7,233 nucleotides of DNA from Betaproteobacteria bacterium (lineage in GTDB: Bacteria > Pseudomonadota > Gammaproteobacteria > Burkholderiales > SG8-41). The notes below the pieces were generated by a model. The model had not been told where the DNA came from and ran no database searches. It saw nothing but the letters and a program-made list of their open reading frames with translations. The position numbers and the translations under genes are program-made. Where the stretch lies: positions 1 through 7,233 of the forward strand of contig JAKFUJ010000166.1 of NCBI GenBank assembly GCA_021732805.1. Reading direction: 5' to 3'. Each line of letters opens with the position of its first letter. The stretch's first letter is position 1. This document shows positions 1-4,752 of the stretch, piece after piece.

Positions 1-40
1 CCGGCCAGTAAAGGCCGAAACGCGGCGTATGCTGTGCAGA

Positions 41-661
41 TCAGGTCAGTGAGCCGGCACAGTGCTTCTGGAATGCAGGGCGTGCCGATACGCTCTTGTA
101 CCAGCGCTCGAAGTTCGGCAGTGCCGGGCGTTCAATCGGCAGGCTGAACCAGCGATGACCGATCACGGCGGTCGGTATGTCGCCCATGGTGAACTGTTCA
201 CCGGCAAGGTAAGCGTGTTTCGCAAGATGAGCGTCGGCCATGGCCAGGCTGGCGGCAAGCTTGCCGCGGCAGTCCTCGACTTCCGCCATGTTGCGTTTTT
301 CGACCGGTGTGCGCACCAGGTTCCAGAATATCGGCTTCATGAGGTTCCACAGCGTGGTGCTGTACCACTCCATCCAGCGGTCGGCATCCGCTGCCATCTT
401 CGGGTCTGACGGACACAGCGTGCCCATGCCGTGCTTGCGCGCCAGATAACGCACGATGGCATGGGATTCCCACAGCACGAAGCCGTCATCATTGATCATC
501 GGCACCAGTCCGGTCGGGTTCATCCCCTTGTATTCAGGCGTGTTGTTGACGCCGAACTGCATGCCGGCGTCGACCCGTTCGTATTGCACGCCGGCTTCCG
601 CGCAGCACCACAGCACTTTCTGCACATTGATTGAGTTGGTGCGGCCCCAGATTTTCAGCAT
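41..661 (-). CDS. Glutathione S-transferase family protein
   Basis: A 206-residue protein of normal length for a soluble cytosolic GST, a family that conjugates glutathione to electrophiles or performs related thiol chemistry. The N-terminal thioredoxin-like domain (about residues 1-78) shows a RTNSINVQK segment at 7-15, where Asn9 or Ser10 is the likely glutathione-activating residue. It also has the cis-proline in GLVPMI (Pro54) and the glutathione-binding Glu65-Ser66 pair in LWESHAIVRYL. The all-helical C-terminal domain (about 85-206) carries the FTMGDI capping motif near residue 157-162. The start is supported by a strong GGGGGAG ribosome-binding site eight bases upstream of ATG. The gene diverges from the dienelactone hydrolase gene. 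The substrate cannot be read from sequence, and the class (beta, theta or nu-like) is uncertain. The family assignment is secure. Confidence 0.94.
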   Translation of the reverse strand: MLKIWGRTNSINVQKVLWCCAEAGVQYERVDAGMQFGVNNTPEYKGMNPTGLVPMINDDGFVLWESHAIVRYLARKHGMGTLCPSDPKMAADADRWMEWYSTTLWNLMKPIFWNLVRTPVEKRNMAEVEDCRGKLAASLAMADAHLAKHAYLAGEQFTMGDIPTAVIGHRWFSLPIERPALPNFERWYKSVSARPAFQKHCAGSLT

Positions 662-721
662 TGTGATAACTCCCCCTGCAGGTTGGTTTGGCGAGGCGCC
701 AGTTTAGCAGGATGCCTGCCG

Positions 722-742
722 CGCACCGGGTGCGGTTATAAT
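722..742 (+). promoter_or_regulatory. -10 element and adjoining dyad upstream of the dienelactone hydrolase gene
   Basis: A perfect TATAAT lies at 737-742, with a predicted start near 749 and a leader of about 29 bases. No good -35 is seen at 16-18 bases upstream (the nearest is TGCCTG at 713-718), which suggests a weak or activator-assisted promoter. Immediately before the -10 is a perfect dyad, CGCACC-G-GGTGCG (722-734), in the position of a regulator operator. Just downstream is the 8-bp palindrome TTGATCAA (755-762). The regulator is unknown. Confidence 0.45.
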
Positions 743-762
743 TTGCGGATTCAATTGATCAA
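735..762 (-). promoter_or_regulatory. Predicted sigma70 promoter of the GST gene
   Basis: Reading the minus strand, TTGATC (757-762) and TATAAC (735-740) form -35 and -10 elements matching consensus at 4/6 and 5/6, with a 16-base spacer. Transcription would start near 728 and leave a leader of roughly 68 bases before the GST start. The -10 overlaps the plus-strand TATAAT used for the divergent gene, so the two promoters probably compete. This is a prediction from motifs only. Confidence 0.45.
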
Positions 763-777
763 ACAAACGGAGGCGTC

Positions 778-1446
778 ATGGGCAGCATGATTGAACTGAC
801 GGCGGCAGACGGTCACAAATTCGGTGCGTACAAGGCGGAACCCGCGGGCAAGCCGCGTGGCGGTCTGGTGGTGATCATGGAGATATTCGGTGTCAACAGT
901 CATATCCGCGCGGTGGCTGATGGTTATGCGGCGGACGGTTATCTGGTCATTGCCCCGGCAATGTTCGACCGTGTGCAGCCCAATTACGAGTGCGGTTATA
1001 CGCCGCCGGAAATCGAAGCCAGTCGCGGCCTGATGCAGAAGGCCAGTCTGGATGATGCGATCAAGGATGTCACCGCAGCAGTCAAGGCCGTGCAGTCGGC
1101 CGGCAAGGTCGGTATCGTCGGTTACTGCTGGGGCGGCACCGTGGCATGGAAGGCGGCGGCTGAAGTGGCCGGACTGACCTGTTCGGCGCCGCACTACGGC
1201 GGCGGCATTCCCAATCACGCCTCGCTGCAGGCGAAATGTCCGGTGATGTTCCACTGGGGAGAAACCGACCACTCGATCCCGATGGAGGCTGTCAACAAGG
1301 TCAAGGCTGCGCAAGCCGGACATGAACACCATGTCTACCCTGCGGGGCACGGCTTCAACTGCGATCAGCGCGGATCGTTTGATGCTGCCAGTGCAAAACT
1401 GGCGCGCGAACGCACCCTGGCGTTTTTGCGGAAACATGTTGGATAG
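778..1446 (+). CDS. Dienelactone hydrolase family protein (alpha/beta hydrolase)
   Basis: A 222-residue cytosolic alpha/beta hydrolase of the dienelactone hydrolase family. The classical member opens dienelactone in the modified ortho-cleavage pathway for chlorocatechols, but many chromosomal homologues act on other esters or lactones. The full Cys-Asp-His triad is visible: nucleophile Cys117 in GYCWGG, Asp164 in HWGETDHSIP and His191 in AGHGFNC. Glu35 in MEIFGVN matches the conserved glutamate that interacts with the nucleophile in the family. The ATG at 778 has GGAGG at 769-773, only four bases away. The in-frame ATG at 787 would lie 13 bases from it, so the first is preferred. The gene stands alone between a divergent GST gene and a strong terminator. 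No chlorocatechol dioxygenase or cycloisomerase lies nearby, so a true dienelactone role is unproven. Confidence 0.93.
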   Translation: MGSMIELTAADGHKFGAYKAEPAGKPRGGLVVIMEIFGVNSHIRAVADGYAADGYLVIAPAMFDRVQPNYECGYTPPEIEASRGLMQKASLDDAIKDVTAAVKAVQSAGKVGIVGYCWGGTVAWKAAAEVAGLTCSAPHYGGGIPNHASLQAKCPVMFHWGETDHSIPMEAVNKVKAAQAGHEHHVYPAGHGFNCDQRGSFDAASAKLARERTLAFLRKHVG

Positions 1447-1462
1447 GTGGATTTGATTCGAC

Positions 1463-1492
1463 AAAAAAAGCCGGCGCAATGCCGGCTTTTTT
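1463..1492. terminator. Bidirectional rho-independent terminator
   Basis: GCCGGC (1470-1475) and GCCGGC (1481-1486) form a perfect 6-bp stem with loop GCAAT. The stem is flanked by seven A (1463-1469) and six T (1487-1492), so it terminates transcription in either direction. It sits between the convergent dienelactone hydrolase and CoxG-like genes and serves both. Confidence 0.93.
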
Positions 1493-1508
1493 GTGGTTCA
1501 CGGAATGT

Positions 1509-1958
1509 TCAGGCCGTGCCGCTGCTGGCGCGCTTGTTGAATGCAGTAAAAAATTGTTCGGCGGTTTTTTTGGCGACGCCGTCAATCAGCCGTGCGCCGA
1601 CCTGCGCCAGTTTGCCGCCGATGCTCGCTTTCACGCTGTAACTCAGGCGGGTGTCGTTGCCTTCCGGCGCGAGATTGACCTGCGCCTCGCCCTTGGCGAA
1701 TCCGGCGACACCGCCCTGACCTTCGAACTGCAGCGTGTAGGAATCCGGCGCCTGTACTTCAAGCAGCGTCATGCGCCCCTTGAATTTGGCGCTGACCGGA
1801 CCGACCTTGGCGATCATTGTCAGCAGGTATTCGTTGTCCGATTGTTTTTCCAGTGAGTCGCAGCCGGGGATGCAGTCCTTCAGCACGGCGGTATCGTTCA
1901 GTGCGTTCCAGGTGGCCTGCTGGGGCAGGGCGATCAGTTGTTCGCCGGTCATTTCCAT
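1509..1958 (-). CDS. coxG: CoxG-like SRPBCC domain protein (CO dehydrogenase subunit G family)
   Basis: A 149-residue protein of the CoxG branch of the SRPBCC (START-like) fold. It opens with MEMTGEQLIALP, followed by TWNALNDTAVLKDCIPGC, the usual CoxG signature, then the central KVGPVSAKFKGRM and the glycine-rich QGGVAGFAKGEAQV. It ends with the long amphipathic C-terminal helix GGKLAQVGARLIDGVAKK. CoxG proteins accompany aerobic Mo-Cu CO dehydrogenases and related Mo hydroxylases and are linked to membrane attachment or quinone coupling. This copy stops after the SRPBCC domain and has no hydrophobic C-terminal tail, so it is probably soluble. A GAGGAG ribosome-binding site precedes the first ATG by about nine bases. 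The gene is divergent from the XdhC/CoxI-like gene, consistent with a shared pathway. No CoxL, CoxM or CoxS lies in the window, so the partner enzyme is unknown. Confidence 0.88.
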   Translation of the reverse strand: MEMTGEQLIALPQQATWNALNDTAVLKDCIPGCDSLEKQSDNEYLLTMIAKVGPVSAKFKGRMTLLEVQAPDSYTLQFEGQGGVAGFAKGEAQVNLAPEGNDTRLSYSVKASIGGKLAQVGARLIDGVAKKTAEQFFTAFNKRASSGTA

Positions 1959-2010
1959 TGCAATGAATCTCCTCGGTTGCCGTTGCCTGATGTTACCGCA
2001 TGCGACGCGC

Positions 2011-2016
2011 TACAAT
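2011..2016 (+). promoter_or_regulatory. Possible -10 element for the XdhC-family gene
   Basis: TACAAT matches the sigma70 -10 consensus at 5/6 and lies about 35 bases before the chosen start, but no convincing -35 is found at 16-18 bases upstream. TTGCCT at 1983-1988 is too far away, at 22 bases. The element lies in the 92-base divergent spacer between the CoxG-like and XdhC-like genes. Confidence 0.3.
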
Positions 2017-2050
2017 AGGGAATGCACAGGGTTATGTTGAGGGCTTGCTC

Positions 2051-3049
2051 ATGGACAGCGTGGATCTGCAGGTAATTCGCAGCGCAAGCGATTGGGTCGG
2101 CAGCGGCCGTCGCGTGGTGCTGGCAACCGTGATCCGGACCTGGGGTTCGGCGCCGCGGCCGATCGGTGCGTTGTCGGCGATCCGTGACGACGGCATGGTG
2201 GTCGGTTCGGTGTCCGGCGGTTGCGTCGAAGACGACATGATTGCCCGTGTCAAGGAAGGAACGCTCGCTGAAAACACGCCGACAACCATCAAGTACGGCG
2301 TGTCGGCGGAGGAGGCGCAGCGCTTCGGCCTGCCCTGTGGCGGCACGCTGGAACTGGTGCTGGAGCCGTTGACGGCGGCCAGCGGTCTGCAAGACCTTCT
2401 GGCGCGCATCGAACGCCATGAACTGGTGCTGCGCCGGCTGGACATGAAAACCGGCCGCGCGAGCATTGGTCCTGCGCAATGGTCCGACCTGCTGGCGTTT
2501 GATGGCGTGACATTGTCGACGGTTTACGGGCCGCGCTGGCGTTTGCTGATCATCGGCGCCGGCCAGTTATCGACTTATCTCGCGCAAATGGCGCAGGCGC
2601 TGGATTACCAGATCACTGTGTGCGATCCGCGCATGGAATATACGGAAACGTGGAGCCTGCCGGGCGTCGAACTGAAACGCGGCATGCCCGACGATGTGGT
2701 GACCGCGATGAACCTCGATGGTCACAGCGCGGTGGTGACGCTGACCCATGACCCCAAGCTGGATGACATGGCCTTGCTGGAAGCGCTGAAATCGCCGGCG
2801 TTTTACATCGGCGCCATCGGTTCCCGGAAAAACAACGATGCCCGCCGCCAGCGGCTCGCTGAATTTGATTTGTCGCAGGCAGAAATTGCGCGGCTGCACG
2901 GTCCGGTGGGCCTGAAGATCGGCAGCAAGACGCCGCCGGAAATCGCGGTCGCCATCCTTGCCGAGATGACGGCCATTCGCAACGGTGTGGATGTGGCGAC
3001 TTTCACCGAACCGCCAAAGGCGACGACCGAGGGATGCACGGTGGGTTGA
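2051..3049 (+). CDS. XdhC/CoxI family molybdenum-hydroxylase maturation protein
   Basis: A 332-residue cytosolic protein with both domains of the XdhC/CoxI family, which matures Mo hydroxylases by binding molybdenum cofactor and helping insert its sulfurated form. The N-terminal domain (about 1-105) has WGSAPRPIG (31-39), SGGCVED with Cys58, and LPCGG with Cys96, the usual family cysteines. The C-terminal Rossmann-type domain opens with IIGAGQLSTYLAQ (GAGQLS at 169-174), and later shows IGAIGSRKN and GLKIGSKTPPEIAVAI. A longer frame begins at 2000, but GAGGG at 2039-2043 lies seven bases before the ATG at 2051, and the extra 17 residues are not family-like, so 2051 is chosen. GAGQLS resembles CoxI-type members. 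The target enzyme is not encoded here. Confidence 0.92.
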   Translation: MDSVDLQVIRSASDWVGSGRRVVLATVIRTWGSAPRPIGALSAIRDDGMVVGSVSGGCVEDDMIARVKEGTLAENTPTTIKYGVSAEEAQRFGLPCGGTLELVLEPLTAASGLQDLLARIERHELVLRRLDMKTGRASIGPAQWSDLLAFDGVTLSTVYGPRWRLLIIGAGQLSTYLAQMAQALDYQITVCDPRMEYTETWSLPGVELKRGMPDDVVTAMNLDGHSAVVTLTHDPKLDDMALLEALKSPAFYIGAIGSRKNNDARRQRLAEFDLSQAEIARLHGPVGLKIGSKTPPEIAVAILAEMTAIRNGVDVATFTEPPKATTEGCTVG

Positions 3050-3067
3050 AGTTGCTGTTGCATCGTT

Positions 3068-3135
3068 TGTTAAAATATCAATAAAATCAATTAGTTATAA
3101 AAATTCTTGCGGGTGGATGGGATTTTACTGATAAT
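3068..3135 (+). promoter_or_regulatory. bfd promoter with AT-rich upstream element
   Basis: TTGCGG (3107-3112) and GATAAT (3130-3135), 17 bases apart, make a sigma70-type promoter with a 5/6 -10 and a 3/6 -35. A strongly AT-rich tract at about 3068-3106 directly precedes the -35 and could act as an UP element. It contrasts sharply with the GC-rich surroundings. Transcription would begin near 3142. The -10 lies inside the Fur box, so iron repression is expected. Confidence 0.6.
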
Positions 3136-3148
3136 GATTCTTATTAAG
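3130..3148. promoter_or_regulatory. Fur box over the bfd promoter
   Basis: GATAATGATTCTTATTAAG matches the classical 19-base Fur consensus at 14 positions, including the first nine in a row. It covers the -10 element and predicted transcription start of bfd. Fe(II)-Fur bound here would block RNA polymerase. Iron repression of bfd is established in other proteobacteria, which makes the assignment more likely. Confidence 0.8.
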
Positions 3149-3169
3149 TAAGGATCACGGTCAGCCACC

Positions 3170-3367
3170 ATGTACATCTGTGTTTGCAACGGCATCACCG
3201 AACGCGACATCCGCAACGCCATCGACGCGGGCGCGCGTTCATTCGGTGATCTGCAGCGCGAACTGGGCATCGCCTCCGGCTGCGGTCAGTGCACGCAGGA
3301 GACCAAATGCCTGTTGCGAGAAGCGCGCCGCGAATGTTCGTATGCCGACGCGTTGCAGGCAGCCTGA
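3170..3367 (+). CDS. bfd: Bacterioferritin-associated ferredoxin (BFD-like [2Fe-2S] protein)
   Basis: A 65-residue cytosolic [2Fe-2S] ferredoxin with the BFD fold. In the studied homologues it docks on bacterioferritin and passes electrons through the haem to reduce and release stored iron. The four cluster ligands are in place: Cys4 and Cys6 in YICVCNGIT, and Cys38 and Cys41 in SGCGQC. Tyr2, which contacts bacterioferritin in the Pseudomonas complex, is conserved. The start is fixed by this motif even though the ribosome-binding site is weak: AAGGA at 3150-3154 is 15 bases away and only a poor ACGG lies closer. A Fur box covers its promoter. The bacterioferritin gene follows 152 bases downstream on the same strand with no clear terminator between, so partial co-transcription is possible. 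Confidence 0.93.
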   Translation: MYICVCNGITERDIRNAIDAGARSFGDLQRELGIASGCGQCTQETKCLLREARRECSYADALQAA

Positions 3368-3449
3368 ACTGCCGTTCCGTTTTACCTTTCTTTTTCCGTA
3401 ATACCCCGCTTCGCATCTGCTTTCGTGGCTGAGAAGCATTCGCGACTCT

Positions 3450-3480
3450 ATTCTCATTCTCGGTGTGATTTTTTTATTGT
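3450..3480 (+). promoter_or_regulatory. Possible bfr promoter with Fur-like hexamers
   Basis: TTCTCA (3451-3456) and TATTGT (3475-3480), 18 bases apart, each match sigma70 elements at 4/6 and would start transcription near 3487. The -35 overlaps two exact tandem hexamers, ATTCTC-ATTCTC (3450-3461), which on the minus strand read GAGAAT-GAGAAT and resemble two of the three hexamers of a Fur box. The third hexamer is poor, so Fur binding is only a possibility. Confidence 0.3.
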
Positions 3481-3519
3481 GCTACGCTCGATGCATCATT
3501 TTTCAAGCGAGGTGCTGCC

Positions 3520-4002
3520 ATGAAGGGCGATAAAAAAGTCATCACACATCTGAACAAGATACTGACCAACGAGCTGACGGCGATCAACCAGTATTTCCTG
3601 CATGCGCGCATGTTCAGGAACTGGGGGCTGAAAAAACTCGGTGAACATGAGTATCACGAGTCGATCGACGAGATGAAACACGCCGACAAGCTGATTGAGC
3701 GCATCCTGTTTCTCGAAGGACTGCCCAACCTGCAGCAGCTGAACAAGCTGATGATCGGCGAGAACGTCAAGGAATGTCTGGAATGCGATCTCAAGTCGGA
3801 AATGCATGCGCATCCGATGCTGAAGGACGCGATTGCCTGCTGCGAGGAGGTTGGCGATTACATTTCACGCGAGCTGTTCGAGGACATCCTCGAATCCGAG
3901 GAAGAGCATATCGACTGGATCGAAACCCAGATCGAACTGATCGGCAAGGTTGGAATCCAGAACTACATGCAGTCGCAGATGGGCGGGGACAGCGCGTCCT
4001 GA
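3520..4002 (+). CDS. bfr: Bacterioferritin (haem-containing ferritin)
   Basis: A 160-residue four-helix subunit of the 24-mer iron-storage shell, close in length to E. coli Bfr (158). It oxidises Fe(II) and stores it as a mineral in the cytosol. All di-iron centre ligands are present: Glu18, Glu51, His54, Glu94, Glu127 and His130. Met52, the inter-subunit haem ligand, is also present. Leu68, Glu81 and Glu85, which form the Bfd-docking surface in Pseudomonas BfrB, are conserved, fitting the adjacent bfd gene. Unusual features are Cys86, Cys89, Cys107 and Cys108 and the HAH at 96-98, all at positions where E. coli Bfr has none of these residues. GAGG at 3509-3512 lies seven bases before the ATG. 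A hairpin follows the stop. Confidence 0.97.
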   Translation: MKGDKKVITHLNKILTNELTAINQYFLHARMFRNWGLKKLGEHEYHESIDEMKHADKLIERILFLEGLPNLQQLNKLMIGENVKECLECDLKSEMHAHPMLKDAIACCEEVGDYISRELFEDILESEEEHIDWIETQIELIGKVGIQNYMQSQMGGDSAS

Positions 4003-4009
4003 GGGATTG

Positions 4010-4030
4010 GCTCTGCGATTGCCGCAGAGC
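4010..4030. terminator. Hairpin between convergent bfr and piuC genes
   Basis: GCTCTGCG (4010-4017) and CGCAGAGC (4023-4030) form a perfect 8-bp stem with a five-base loop, seven bases after the bfr stop. The following sequence, AGGGATTTCT, lacks a proper T tract in the plus direction, and none is seen in the minus direction. It may therefore be a weak terminator or a 3'-end stabilising hairpin for bfr mRNA rather than a strong intrinsic terminator. Confidence 0.55.
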
Positions 4031-4052
4031 AGGGATTTCTGAATCGCGGTTT

Positions 4053-4736
4053 TCAGGCTTCCGCCCACATCCGCAGCAGGTTGTGATAACACCCGGTGAG
4101 TTTGACGACGGCCGGCGTGTCGCCGGCCGAGTTGCGTAATTCGAGTATGGCCATGTCCAGATCGAGCAATTGGCGACGTTGCTCGTTATCACGGACCATG
4201 CTTTCAATCCAGAAAAACGATGCAATGCGCGCGCCGCGCGTCACCGGCAGCACGCGATGTACTGTGCCGGCCGGATAGAGGATCATGTCGCCGGCCGCCA
4301 GTTTGACCGGCTGTGCGCCGCCGGCGTTGTCGATGACCAGTTCGCCACCGTCATATTCACCGGGGTCGGACAAAAACAGCGTTGCCGATAAATCGGTGCG
4401 CATGCGCTGGCCGGTGCCGGAAATGGTGCGCATCGCATTGTCGATGTGGGGGCCAAAGGCATTGGCGCCGCCGGTGTAACAGTTGAACAACGGCGGGAAT
4501 ATGCGTTTGGGCAGGGCCGCCGTGAAAAACATCGCATTTGCCGACAGGGCGTCGAGCACCATGGCGGCAGCCTGGCGCGCTGCCGTCGAGTCTTCGGGCA
4601 ACTGCAGGTTGTTTTTGGTTTTTTCCGACTGTGAACCCGCGGTGATGCGGCCGTCCGCCCACGTTCCGCCGGCAACGATTTCGCGGCAGCGCTGCAAAGC
4701 GCTTCCGCTGAGTACTTCGCGGATGGGCAGCATCAT
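4053..4736 (-). CDS. piuC: PKHD-type Fe(II)/2-oxoglutarate oxygenase (PiuC/YbiX family)
   Basis: A 227-residue cytosolic non-haem iron oxygenase of the PiuC/YbiX (PKHD-type hydroxylase) family, which uses Fe(II), oxygen and 2-oxoglutarate. The facial triad is clear: His97 and Asp99 in GPHIDNAMR, and His160 in PAGTVHRV. Arg170 in TRGARIASFFW is placed to bind 2-oxoglutarate. SATLFLSDP and YDGGEL are typical jelly-roll strands. The C-terminal helical part with LTGCYHNLLRMW is family-typical. AGGA lies seven bases before the first of two adjacent ATG codons. The gene starts 16 bases after the siderophore receptor stop, so the two are almost certainly one operon. Homologues sit beside piuA or fiu in other bacteria. 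The substrate is not established, and a role in handling imported catecholate siderophores is inferred from context. Confidence 0.93.
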   Translation of the reverse strand: MMLPIREVLSGSALQRCREIVAGGTWADGRITAGSQSEKTKNNLQLPEDSTAARQAAAMVLDALSANAMFFTAALPKRIFPPLFNCYTGGANAFGPHIDNAMRTISGTGQRMRTDLSATLFLSDPGEYDGGELVIDNAGGAQPVKLAAGDMILYPAGTVHRVLPVTRGARIASFFWIESMVRDNEQRRQLLDLDMAILELRNSAGDTPAVVKLTGCYHNLLRMWAEA

Positions 4737-4752
4737 CGGATTTTCCTGTTGA

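Noticed and set aside
2..17. Small inverted repeat CGGCC-AGTAAA-GGCCG downstream of the GST gene
   Set aside because: The stem is only five pairs, and any T tract for a minus-strand terminator would lie outside the window, so it cannot be called.
751..1479. A 242-codon open frame on the minus strand opposite the dienelactone hydrolase gene
   Set aside because: It is antisense to a gene with an intact catalytic triad, runs through the terminator, and resembles no known family.
2000..2050. Upstream in-frame start that would extend the XdhC-family protein by 17 residues
   Set aside because: The ATG at 2051 has GAGGG at the right distance. The upstream ATG has no such site, and a possible -10 element (2011-2016) lies within the extension.
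1949..2479. Minus-strand open frames opposite the XdhC-family gene
   Set aside because: They overlap conserved XdhC motifs, are rich in Arg, His and Gln as expected for shadow frames, and have no supported start.
3409..3436. GCTTC...GAAGC repeat between bfd and bfr as a terminator
   Set aside because: The stem is only five pairs with a long loop and no following T tract, well within chance.
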